Assembly: GCA_003427395.1 (NCBI GenBank)
Contig: BFEA01000007.1
Coordinates: 3,113,323 to 3,143,480 of the forward strand
DNA: 30,158 nt
Origin: Chara braunii
Taxonomy: Eukaryota > Streptophyta > Charophyceae > Charales > Characeae
Reading direction: 5' to 3'
In this document: piece by piece, positions 1-9,213 of the stretch
How the letters are laid out: each line of letters opens with the position of its first letter
Numbering within the stretch: position 1 is the stretch's first letter
The notes under the pieces: generated by a model
What the model saw: the letters and a program-made list of their open reading frames with translations, nothing else
Databases searched by the model: none
What the model was told of the DNA's origin: nothing
Translations under genes and position numbers: made by a program

Positions 1-551
1 CAGTGAGAGAGAGAGTCTTCTTCTTCCTCTTCTCAGTCCACCATCTTCTTCTCTCCCTCTCAACATCTGACTTCACTGCATCTGCAGACTGCGAGAGAAG
101 AGAGACAGAGCTTGGTGACATTGGATCCAGACTCGACTTTTGGGGACTTCAGGCAAGGCAACGAGGGATTATTTGGGATTGGTGACCAAGACTTGGTGTT
201 AACGACATTCCCATCACTCTCCCTCCTTTCGTCTGTTCCCTACCTCTTCGTCTGTGTATGCCTGAACCTGGCGCTTCTTCCTGTGTACAGCGCTAGGCTC
301 CCTCACACTCGGTGATGGGTATGATGCATGTTTGGTCTGGGTTCAAACATGATTGGGCTCGTTATCAGTATTCTAGCATTCTGCTTTGCTACTCGTTACT
401 ACGTGAGTGAGGTCAGTCCGTGTCAGGTCAGTCCTTGTATCAAAGTCTTCCCTGCTCTATTCAGCACCTTTTGTATGTATGAGAATGCACATTGTCTGTC
501 GAGATTCTACTCGCACTGCATTGTCCATTCTGTCCTTTTCATCACATTGCA
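1..551 (+). mobile_element. 3' part of a Gypsy-type LTR (truncated by window edge)
   Basis: This stretch aligns by eye with 14310-14760 of the LTR at 13373-14786. Shared blocks include the GA-rich start with CTTCTTCCTCTTCT, TTGGATCCAGACTCGAC, ACGAGGGATTATTTGGGA, AAGACTTGGTGTT, CGACATTCCCATC and GATGATGCATGTTTGGTCTG. I place the end at the CA of ATCACATTGCA (551), which resembles the TTGCA ends of the other LTRs. No primer-binding site follows, so it is a 3' LTR or a solo LTR. Its 5' half lies outside the window. Short open frames inside it are not convincing genes. Confidence 0.7.
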
Positions 552-599
552 GATCCTCGGTTATTACGTACATGGCATATCTGTTCATGTAACACAGCC

Positions 600-1076
600 T
601 CCTGGATGCTGCTTGTGGCCTGGCTGGAAGCTTCCAGTAGCTTCCGGTTGGGCCTCAGTTCCTGTGCCCAGGCCCGAGACTACAGTTGAGGGCCTGGGCC
701 CTTTACAGTTGGGCACGGCCTGAGTCTCCGGACTTGGGCCGTTTGCTGCATTTGCGCAGGCACCTGGGGTAGGTGCGTCGACAGTACTGCTTTTGCATAG
801 GCCGGTGGCCACTTCATGATGTATCGGCCCTGCTTTGTGTGTATGTGCCCAGGCGCAACAACCAGGGCCTGGGCCAACTGTATGACGAAACTTAGTGAGG
901 CTCACACGTCCACTCAACCTACTGGCGGGCTGCAACAGCCTGAATACCCGTATATGAAAATGCAGAATTTTTGCCTGTGATGAATATTTAGGCCCGGCTT
1001 CACTTAGGGCGGGCACTCAGCTTGCTGGGGGCCTCTGTATGTCTGATAGGGGCCCCGTGAGGACTCATTCCTCTCA
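600..1076 (-). mobile_element. 5' (U3) part of a Gypsy LTR, reverse orientation
   Basis: Read on the minus strand from 1076 it begins TGAGAGGA and then shows the start of the other LTRs: a TCCTC block, GGGGCCCC, then a hairpin GCCCGCC-N9-GCCGGGC (1014-992) matching the family hairpin with one change. Further in, CCAGTAGGTTGA, repeated GGCCCAGGCCCT blocks and GGAAGCTTCCAG match U3 of the LTR at 4212. Similarity fades near 600, before any TATA-like site, so it is truncated. The left boundary is approximate. Confidence 0.6.
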
Positions 1077-1377
1077 TGTGTGTGTTTTGGTTAAAAATAA
1101 AAAGACAAAATGTCAAAAACATAATATGAAAAGCAAAGTTGAAACAGGAAAGAAACCGAGTAGTATGGTTTTATTGACAAAAAAGGGGTAACACAGTCAC
1201 CAATGTAGGACAAACAGTAATGGCTTGCGGAAAAAACAAAATTACATTATTTTCTTTTCCCAATTTGGCATCCAGAAGGTCAACATTGTTGACGAACAGT
1301 CAAAAAATTTGGGTTTCTTTGGTTATTTATTTCATTAATAATTCGTATTAACTACACAGTGAGTAATGTGTACTCAC
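1077..1377. other. Intron sequence downstream of exon B, no gene seen
   Basis: AT-rich unique-looking sequence between the reverse LTR fragment and exon B. On the minus strand it starts with the donor GTGAGTACA (1377-1369). I see no gene in it. The next exon of the host gene must lie outside the window or in sequence I did not recognise. Confidence 0.5.
1372..1377 (-). other. 5' splice donor of exon B
   Basis: The minus strand reads ATTAAT|GTGAGTACA. The open frame continues only a few codons past this GT before a stop, and similarity to the repeat stops at the same point (RREAIN). This gives a phase-0 donor with a near-ideal GTGAGT. Confidence 0.65.
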
Positions 1378-2827
1378 ATTAATCGCTTCCCTCCGATAGA
1401 CAAGTTCGGAGATGGCACGGTTGATGACATCGATCTGTGCTACGAACTGTATGATTGAGCCTTGGATTTCTGCCTCTGAGGGAAGAACTTGAGCAGTGGA
1501 TTTGCCCAACGAAGGAGGTGGCAGAGAAGCAGAGGCAGCTTCTTCTCCTCCTTTATCCTCCACAATGGTTCCTTGACCAGATTCGACGGATTGAATACAG
1601 GCAACAGATTGAGATAACGCAGCTGACCCAGAAAACTTTGCAGATTGAACAGATTGACCAGATTGACGAAATTGAGCAGATTGAGCAGAATGAGCAGAAT
1701 GAGCAGTGAGGTTGTTCCCTCGGACATCCCTGATGCTAATGTCGCCATGGCTCTTTCCATGACAAACCAAGTTTGACAAATTTGAATTCTGAGTATGGTT
1801 CAAGGTCATTTTTTCAGACTGTAGCTTCTGCAGGTTCTGTTCGTGTCCATTCAGGAGCTGCAGAGGTGGAAAAGAGTGGTTAGAGTGGTAACCATTGTCC
1901 TTCTTCCGTAATAGCTCTCCATCAGTGTTGACCTGTCCATGCAAGGTGGTTTCAGGTCCCCCTCCTTTTCTTCCTCCTACTCCGTTGTCTCCCACTTGTG
2001 CTCTGTTTGCTCTGACTTCTTTATCGCTTCCAGCTCCTCCTCCTCCTCTTTGTCTTCCTCCTCCCTGTCTTCCTTTATCACGTACTTCTCCTGTGTTTTC
2101 TCGAACTCCTTGACTATTGTCACCTTCATGTCTTTGTTGCTCACTTCCTCCTCCTCCTCCTCCTCGTCCCCATCCTCCTCCTTGTTTATCTTCTACTTCC
2201 CCTCTGTTGCTTTTTCCAACTCCTTTACCACTTCTGCCTCCTCGCCTTTGTCTCTCTCTTTCTCCGTCTCCTCCTCCTCTTTCTACCCCACCTTCCCCTC
2301 CCACTTCTCTTTGCACTCCTCTGTCCACCCCACCTACTGCTTTATGCTGGTCAATTTCTTGTCTTTGTCTCCATTCACCTCCTTCTCCACCACCTCCTCC
2401 TCCTTCCATATGTCCTTTCCATCCCGCTTCTGCTATTCCTCCTGCTCCCGTGCCATCCCCTGCTGCTGTGGGTGCTGACAGGATTGATTGTTGCTGATTA
2501 GCAATAGCGTCTGAGCTGGCACTGACATTTCGATCAACTTGTAGTGGAGGAGATGTTCCCACAAGCGTATCTGTGATTGTCGCCTTTGCGTCTGATCGTG
2601 GAGCAAATGGAGTCAGCAGCAGAGCGGAAGTTGATATTGACTTGGATGTGCTCGGTGCGAAGAGAACACGCTTGCTCACACTGAGTTGAGACGCCTGGAC
2701 AGACTTGCCTTCGGCATCCGTTTCCATCCGGCTGAGTAAAGGGATGCTCAGAACCCCATGAGTCACTTCAAGGGTGATGTGCATCATGCTCGTCATGTTG
2801 GGCTTGGCGATGCTTGTATCAGTGGCA
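1378..2827 (-). CDS. Internal exon B of a cadherin-like / tandem-95-type repeat protein with a large low-complexity insertion
   Basis: Minus-strand open frame of about 484 codons. The start is an acceptor AG before 2827 (or before 2839; both give the same phase and follow a pyrimidine-rich tract at about 2845-2885). The ATG at 2796 is internal, since the frame is open upstream of it. The first ~55 residues hold the middle of a beta-sandwich repeat (MMHITLEVTHGVLSIP). The last ~33 hold its next strands (IQGSIIQFVAQ, AISELVYRREAIN). Between them lie about 390 residues rich in G, E, R, Q and S: a glycine/arginine-rich part (about 2400-1900) and a QS-rich part (about 1710-1640). Such repeats occur in large secreted or membrane proteins; location here is inference. 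The module continues from exon A at 24661. Alternative: a broken gene copy, but the long frame and good splice sites argue for a live exon. Confidence 0.68.
1641..1710. repeat. 9-bp coding minisatellite in exon B
   Basis: Plus strand shows serial variants of CAGATTGAN (CAGATTGAA, CAGATTGAC, GAGCAGATT, GAGCAGAAT). The period is 9 bp with drift. In the minus-strand gene it encodes a run of QS and HS tripeptides. It lies within the low-complexity insertion of exon B. Confidence 0.7.
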
Positions 2828-3640
2828 CTGGCTGATGGTCTTTGACGAAAAGGGGTAATAAATTGGGAACGAGGGGGGATGGGGGGATAAGTATGAGTTG
2901 CCTTTTCTTCTTTAGCAGACTTGGATTAGAGTTTCATTCACACTTCTGGAAGAACAGAGCAGCTATCTACAAACAATAGCAAATCTACAAAGTTGTGCAA
3001 GCACAATGGTCACGAGGGTTTTATCAACTCATATGTACCAGACCTCATCTACAGCCACAACTCACTCTCCAACCAAGCTCAACATGAGTTCGCGGAGGGA
3101 AAATATGAAGATAACAGTTCAATACAAATGAGATACACCCCCGTTATCATGTGTTAAACCACCAGTACTAAGTGTTACTCACACTAGGAATTTGTCCATT
3201 CAGCCCGATATGCGGCGAACGAAACTGAGTTCCGAATAAGCAAACATAACACATACCGGCGGGTCACTCATGCGCCAAGTTGGAGAAGGCGAGAAAAGCC
3301 ATGTGGCACTTTCTAATAAGTGCGGATGTTGTAACTACAGGGGCGGGCAATGGTGTGCAGAGGGCCTGAGTTCAAAAACAGCAAAACAAAATTACCGCTA
3401 TTTTTGCTATTTTTCCTTAATATGCCAAGCTGCCGCTGCAACAAAGCTCCATTTAGTGTTTTTTTTTGCCTTTCCGGAACTCAAACCATGACTCAGGTAT
3501 CATTGTTTCTTCTCCATTTCTCTGTGGACGAAGTTGCGGTCAGGTGCATCCAGGCGAGCCGGAAAACTGGTCATATACATCCAGGAAAGTCCTAGTGTGA
3601 GTTTTCCGCTAGAGGCTTCCCTTTGCCTAGGTCGATTCCC
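2828..3640. other. 3' end of the giant intron, no gene seen
   Basis: This is the end, in gene direction, of the large intron next to the exon B acceptor. The minus strand has a pyrimidine-rich tract at about 2845-2885 next to the acceptor. A copy of the motif TTAAACCACCAG lies at 3153-3164, also found in the repeats at 3640-4211. Short open frames here show no recognisable protein. Confidence 0.5.
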
Positions 3641-4211
3641 CCTTTTTGCACCAAGAAAAAAACAAACCAGTGCGTTTTCTTTTTCGCTGGTGCTGCCAGC
3701 CATGTGTCTCCAATAGGCTGTGTCCTGAAAGTTGTGGTGCATGCATCACCGTCTGGTGGCGTAAGGATTGTACATGCAGTCTGCTATTCAGAAATTTGAG
3801 GTCCTTTGTTATGTGCATGCCCTTTAAACCACCACTACCTCCGAGCCTGTTTTTGCCGAGGTGGAAAAGAACAGCGCGCCAAGCTTTGCCAAGCCATTTT
3901 GGTCCTCTGGCACCCGGCCTCCAAAGAATGCGGTATAAGTTATACCACGTTCATAGGTGGTGATTTAAACCACCAGTGCTTCCAAAGCACTTTTCTCCGG
4001 GGATGGAAACGCCCTGCATGCCCAAAAAAGACAAACCAGCGCTGGCCTCCTTTTGGCTGGTGCGGCCAGCCATTGTGCTCCGGAGGCTGAGCCCCGAAAA
4101 TTGTGGCTGCAGCTGCATATTTGATTCTTTGGCTGGGAAACGTACTGGTGGCTAGGCTGCTAGAGTGGCCCGGGACCACTTGCCCAGCCGAGCCAAAAAA
4201 AAAGTAAAAAT
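3640..4211. repeat. Cluster of diverged direct repeats
   Basis: Two related stretches are visible. About 3654-3760 and 4022-4115 share ACAAACCAG, GCTGGTG, GCCAGCCAT and AAA(G/A)TTGTGG in the same order, about 369 bp apart. A second shared start, TTTAAACCACCA, occurs at 3823 and 3963. The pieces are strongly diverged, so the unit boundaries are uncertain. Element 1 inserted at the right end of this cluster (AAAAT before 4212). Confidence 0.5.
4208..4211. repeat. Target-site duplication of element 1, left
   Basis: AAAT directly before the 5' LTR matches AAAT directly after the 3' LTR (13081-13084). If the terminal A of the LTR is counted as duplicated target, this becomes the usual 5-bp Gypsy duplication AAAAT. 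The site is A-rich, so the match is only moderately informative. Confidence 0.6.
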
Positions 4212-4261
4212 TGTGAGGATCTGGGTCCTCGGCAGGCCTAAGGGGCCCCTGTTGCATCTGC

Positions 4262-4284
4262 GCCCGCCCTAAGTGAAGGCGGGC
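4262..4284. promoter_or_regulatory. Conserved LTR hairpin
   Basis: GCCCGCC-N9-GGCGGGC with loop CTAAGTGAA forms a perfect 7-bp stem. The same structure occurs at 12131-12153 (one G.T pair), 13423-13445 (perfect) and, reversed, 992-1014 (one mismatch), with a decayed form near 15219-15240. Confidence 0.6.
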
Positions 4285-4582
4285 CTAATAAATCACGAGA
4301 AGCCCTCGGCTGTCGATTTCGTATTTGGGGTCCAGGCAGTTTCGTCACGCCAGTTGGTTGAAGAAAACAAAGGCCGAGCAGCGAGGAAATTCCCCGGCCT
4401 TCTAGGCTTTTCCGAAAGCGCAGGCCCTGGGCGAGATTCGCAGCCTCATACACAGACAGTTGGGAGGGCCAAACCGAATGAGGCCCAGTAGCTGCACCAG
4501 AGGTGCACCATCCTGGGGCCTACCAGAAGCTTCTGGGCCCAGGCCCAGGCCAGCCAGTATGCGAAGGCAGGCAGGCTCTCTC

Positions 4583-4590
4583 CATATAGG
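4583..4590 (+). promoter_or_regulatory. TATA-like element in 5' LTR
   Basis: CATATAGG, followed within about 35 bases by a GC-rich stretch. The same site is kept in the 3' LTR (12450-12457) and in element 3 (18543-18550, CATATAGT). It is probably the Pol II promoter of the element, judged from motif and conservation only. Confidence 0.45.
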
Positions 4591-5211
4591 AAAGAGCTCG
4601 CTGCCTGGGCCGGCATTCAGCACTTGCACGCTGGCGGCAGCGCTGCTGGAGCGGACGCTCGTGGGCTGCTGCTGGCGCTGAGAGGCAAGGTGCTAGCTCG
4701 TGCGGTCGTGCAGGGAGCAGGGTGCTGCTGACGGCAGCGCCATAGCCCAGCCTCCATAGCTGGTTGGGCTTGGACTACAGTGAGGCGCAGGGGTGGTCTT
4801 TGGGTGTACGGAGGGGAGACGTGGGAGTAAGTCAGGGGAGAGAGAGAAGGATGATGATGATGATGATGATGTGAGGGCACATACCTGGTATTGGCGATGG
4901 TCTGCATTGGGCGACTTCTTCAAGTACTTCGTGATCTGCTGACGTCAACAATTGCATTGCCAATTAGTAGGCAGACTGCAGCTGTGTAGGAAGTAGGCTG
5001 GGCGCCGAGCGCCAAGTGGGGAGATAGGGCCTGGACACTCATGTTGGTGGTGGCGAGAGCAAGCTCTCATTGACATTGGTTTTCAGTGTTACAATTCTTC
5101 ATTGGTGTTATATTGGTGCATTTCTGCTTTCTGGACACTGTGATATTATCTGGCCTTCAATGTGATTGTGCATTCTGAACATTGTCATCTATCTCATTTT
5201 CCTTGCAATTT

Positions 5212-5223
5212 TGGTATCGGAGC
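5212..5223 (+). other. Primer-binding site of element 1 (tRNA-iMet type)
   Basis: TGGTATCGGAGC starts 4 bases after the LTR. It matches the plant initiator tRNA-Met primer site TGGTATCAGAGC at 11 of 12 bases. Elements 2 and 3 carry the same A-to-G change. Confidence 0.85.
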
Positions 5224-6486
5224 TGGTTCGATCTGCGCTTCATTGGTTCTTCGCAATAGCTGTTTGGTGTTTCGCATGAGGTGTGGGGCAATGATAAGGC
5301 TTGGGCGTTCAACGATTGGCGGCCCAGGGTCGTGTGGGCGCGCCAGGAAGCTATGTGGTGACATTAGGGGTGTACGCTGGATGATGAGAGCCCGCTGATG
5401 TGGCATTTAAGCCGAGGTGGAACTGCATTCTGCTGTTGGTTGTGCCTAGGCAAAGACCGGTCATCATAAATGCACATCAGGTTGCCGGTGAGAAATCTGT
5501 GGTTGGGGGCAGCATTATGAGGTATGTTGCTCTCTTCTTTATGTACCCTCTTCATTGCTTCTTACAGTGAGGAAGTGAGTTCTGTCTTGAGAGTCCTCTC
5601 AATGTGAGGTGTCGCTCAACCTTGAGAGTCAACATTCTTCCTGGGCAGCAAGCTGGTGGGAGACGGGTGAAGCCTCTGAAGGGCCCTGGACGAAGCACTC
5701 GGGTCACGGTTACCATGCCAACCCGCTGGGACTAGTACACACATGCTTTGCCACAAGTCCTTGGTTCTGCTGCTGCGCAATAGAGGTCATGCAGGGCATG
5801 CCAACCCTTCGAACAGACGCTTACCAGACCGTCCTTAAATATTTCTGGCGGGGACTCGGTGTTGACTCTGGCTGTGATCGTCGTCCTGTCTGCGACGTTA
5901 AATAATTCCTGAGGACCTTGGGGGTTGTCCTTAAACTGCCTCTTGATCAGCCAGATCAAACCGGGTGTAAGGCTCGTTGCATGCGGGGACAAATAATGTG
6001 CATGTGCTGGCAGGTTCGGCGTAGACTTGGGGCACAGGGGTGGGCCGGATTGCACACCTTCAGACACGCTGCTCAACCAGATGCTTAGGACGTTGACACA
6101 AAGTGACTACTCAAGAGGGATACAGGGGGAGGGTTGGATTCCGATAACTGTTCGCTGAGACATTAATTTGACAAACTGCCATCCAGCATGCATCTCAACA
6201 GGTAGATTGTTTTTCTTTTGGATTATTTAGTTACTACGGACTTGACTGACAAGTAACATACAACTGCAGATAGTCTAGTTTTGTCCTATGCTGCATGCAA
6301 ACTGTTTTAGAATAATCTAAAAATAGAAATAGTGTTACCTGTAGGATCTGACCCTAGTTATTGGTTATCGCTTGACTATTTTCTCCAGGCTGACCGAGAA
6401 TCATTGATTAATCTTACTCGGTTGGGTGTCAGGCTAAGGTAGAATTCGGTGTGGATTCTAGTTTAGATCACACTCCACTGTAGCTC
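5224..6486 (+). other. Untranslated leader of element 1
   Basis: About 1.26 kb between PBS and gag with no convincing coding frame. Much of it (about 5480-6110) aligns with the leader of element 3 (about 19400-20030): shared stretches include TGTGGTTGGGGGCAGC, CTCAACCTTGAGAGTC, CTGTGATCGTCGTCCTG and GGGGCACAGGGGTGGGCCG. A hairpin CGTCG-loop-CGACG (5879-5897) is kept in both. Such leaders commonly hold packaging and dimerisation signals; that role is inferred. Confidence 0.65.
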
Positions 6487-8360
6487 ATGAGTGAAGTTCT
6501 TAGTTGTTAGTAGTGAGGAGTTAGTGGAAGATCTTAGGGTTACCCGCAGAACTGCTCTCAGTCGACCTTTGACCTTCCTAGAGATAGGTCTAGGAGAGGA
6601 AAGGAGGCGGCGGAGAGAAGCTAGGGAGAGGGCGACATTACGGAGGACAAGGGACGCCGAGGCCAGTGCCAGGGCTAGGGGCATGGCTAGCACAGGTGTG
6701 ACCATGGCTACCTCCTCTAGCATGTCACATGCCTCTTCACAAGCCTCTTCGTCAGGAATCAGTTAGAGTACTCAAGGCTCCATAAGTCAGACTGTTGGCG
6801 TGCAAGTCAACCAGCAGCCCCCGCTCACTCCAGAGGATTATGAGATCCTCCAAACAGAAGCTCTTCATGATGAGTTGCAGCAGCAACTGAGAGAAGTAGA
6901 AGAGAGAAGAGAAAGGACTAGATTGAGAAAAGTCAGATTAGGCACTAGGTTGCTGGAGCTAAGAGGACTAGAAAAACTAGATGATGCTACGTTAAATCCT
7001 TGATCGGTTGCTGCGCAACTCACTACTTTGTGTGACAGAAACGCAGGTAGTTCAGCAGGAATTGTTGGATGAACTAGTGGCAGGCCAGAAACGAATTCTG
7101 GCTGCACTTCAAGGGCCTCGCCCAGTCATGAGGCAGCCCCAGTTCCTGTAGTTCCCCCTTCGGTTGCAGGTCCTTCAGTGACACCGTCGCCAGCAAACCT
7201 TCTCGCCTATGTATGGCATACTGCTCTCAGGCGGACAACCAGTAGTTAGTGGTCCGGTCCTTAGAGTTTCGACTGTACCATCCACGACGGTGGTAACTAC
7301 AGTCCCATCATCAGGACAGACCCACGTGAGCGTGCAGCAACCTGTCTCGGTGACTATGCAGCCACTGCAACAATCACCTGGGCAGATCCAGCCTATGCAG
7401 TGGATGCCCAAGATACCCTTGCTGAGTCCTAAGCCCTTCTCTGGCGACAGGAAGAAGGATGAGGACTTGGATACCTGGGTGAGGACTGTGCCTACCTTTG
7501 TGAGGCACAAGCTCACCAGGCCAGAGCAGGAAGTCATAGTTGTTGCTTCCTTTTTAGAGGGATCGGTAGCTCGTTGGTTGAATGGATTAGTACAGCAACA
7601 GGGCTACGGTCAAAATTTCGATGCCTGGGCTCAGGCCCAGACATTGGAAGACTTCGTACGGTCTGTATATAATAGGTGGCATGACCCTCAAGGGGAACGA
7701 AAGGCCACCAACGTGATTAACAATCTTTGTGTCAAAAGGTACAAGAATGTTCGTGAGATCATAGACATCGTAGAACATCTGCTCGTGGTACCTGGTGTGC
7801 GCTACGACCAGCAGGTACTCCTCACGGATTACTTGAGATGTCTGCCTTCAGAGGTTAGGACTAAACTGGTGGATGAGGCCTCCGTCGACCAACATAACTT
7901 CACCTCTTTTATCAAGAAAGCCTTAGATATAAAGGCAAAGGTTGGGTCCATGCATCAGAGTCAGTGAGATGGTAGGAAGAAGAGACTTCCCCAGGACTGG
8001 AAAAAAAAGGTCAACTTATGTTCGTCGACCATGATGGTTAGGCGACAAAATTTAACGACTTCCCAGACTATGGGGATGAGACAGAGCATGATGGGGCCAG
8101 CGAGACTTCGCATGGGGGAGTTGTGGCTCCTATAAAGGAAAAGGCTAGGGGGACCGGGAAGAAGAAGGTAGGACGGTCTACGGGTCAGAGCGACCAAGGA
8201 GCCCCCGCATGGGTAAAACTTGGTTTAGATTACGAGGTGTGGAGGGACCGAGTTGCCAGGGGCACATGCATGAACTATGGCAACTATGGCCACACATCGA
8301 GGGCTTGCCGAGGCAACAAGGTCACGACGAGGGTAGCCGCTTTAACGGTGGTGGGCTAAT
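6487..8360 (+). pseudogene. gag: gag of element 1 (broken)
   Basis: Gag forms the particle and binds RNA. The likely start is ATG 6487, aligned with the gag start of element 3 (20357), but its frame stops after a few codons. The main content is in other frames: a charged, coiled-coil-like N-terminal part (6491-6766 and 6800-7003, rich in LREVEERRERTRLRK-like sequence), a central capsid-like domain (7209-7967; PKPFSGD near the start, then RWLNGL and FVRSVYNRWHDP), and a C-terminal nucleocapsid part (8123-8359). A stop lies at 7965-7967, a frame change falls at or near the A8 run (8001-8008), and another stop is at 8039-8041. The zinc knuckle (8267-8308) should be CX2CX4HX4C, but its second Cys is Tyr (TAT). 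Non-functional. Confidence 0.82.
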
Positions 8361-8616
8361 CCTCGAACCCTGGCAGTGCTTTTGCGAGCACTTGACAGGG
8401 AAACACCTCGGGCCAGTAGGAGTGTTAGCGGCTCTTACTCGTGCTGAAGTGGTAACGTTGCCTTCCCCACTTCAGGCGTTGGCCAAGGCTAGTGACCCAA
8501 ACATCGCCCCGCAGACACATTCAGACCCACCGACGCTCTGTTCGAGAGATGTGTCTGAGTCCTTAGAAGAGTAACAGTCTGAGTGGTCAGGAAAGTACCC
8601 CAGAGACCCTTGGGCG

Positions 8617-9213
8617 ATGATTAGTAGAGGTCCTAAGGGTGAACATTTTGTGGTAGAACTCAATGTAGGTGGCCGCAAAGTGGGTGCCTTTGCAGACAGA
8701 GGCTCTACAGTGTTACGGAACTTCATCAGTCGTGCTTGTGTGGACAGATCGCGCTTGAGGGACCAAGTGCAGCGGCTTAGTAGCCCTATAGCTTCTACGC
8801 TAGCCAACAAGCGCCAAATGCTAGTAAAAGACTATGTCAAGGACGTAGTCTATTCGTTCTCTTATGGAGGAGGGGAAGTGAGACACAAAATCTCATTCCT
8901 CGTTAGCGATGAACTGCCCTTTGATATGTTATTAGGCATGTACTACCTCGAGGTCGCTCAGCCTCAGTTTGATTGGGATAGGAAGGTGTTGATACACAAG
9001 CTGCCCAACGGTAGGACCGTTAGACTGCAAAAGTTTGAAGCTAGCAGTCTAATGAAAAACTACGGTTGCATGTATGCCTCTTCTTTCTATAACTACTATA
9101 AACAGAATCGTGAGGAGGACATGTATCTAGTCTTTGTCTTTGAGAAAGGGGAGGTCGTAAAAACACCCCCAGAGATAGAATCAGTCGTCGCACAATATTC
9201 CGACCTTTTTTAG
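8617..9213 (+). pseudogene. pol: Aspartic protease region of pol, element 1 (broken)
   Basis: Retropepsin-like domain that would cleave Gag-Pol. The frame shows GGRKVGAFADRGST followed by NFISRAC, and later FDMLLGMYYL, the layout of Gypsy proteases (active-site turn then the second half before RT). The catalytic triad D-T/S-G reads D-R-G at 8695-8703 (GAC AGA GGC), which should abolish activity. The frame ends at TAG 9211-9213 at the protease-RT linker (YSDLF). Two more stops (9247-9252) and a frame change follow before RT. Confidence 0.82.

Larger units (their letters stand above)
4212..5207 (+). repeat. 5' LTR of element 1
   Basis: 996 bp, TG...CA. It matches 12081-13080 along its whole length. 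It contains a near-terminal hairpin (4262-4284), a TATA-like CATATAGG (4583-4590), a GAT/ATG microsatellite (about 4850-4871) and a TGACGTCA palindrome (4942-4949). The U3/R boundary probably lies a few tens of bases after the TATA-like site. Confidence 0.92.

Noticed and set aside
585-1016. Minus-strand frame of 143 codons as a gene
   Set aside because: It coincides with the reverse LTR fragment and has no known domain.
1939-2497. Plus-strand frames rich in Ser, Pro and Leu over exon B
   Set aside because: Antisense shadows of the low-complexity insertion; other frames show the same behaviour.
2794-2796. ATG as the start of an independent gene
   Set aside because: The frame is open upstream, is continuous with repeat-fold sequence from exon A, and an acceptor lies 30-45 bases upstream.
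4617-4923. Minus-strand frames with His and Ser runs in the LTRs
   Set aside because: They come from the ATG microsatellite of the LTR and recur in the 3' LTR (12484-12787).
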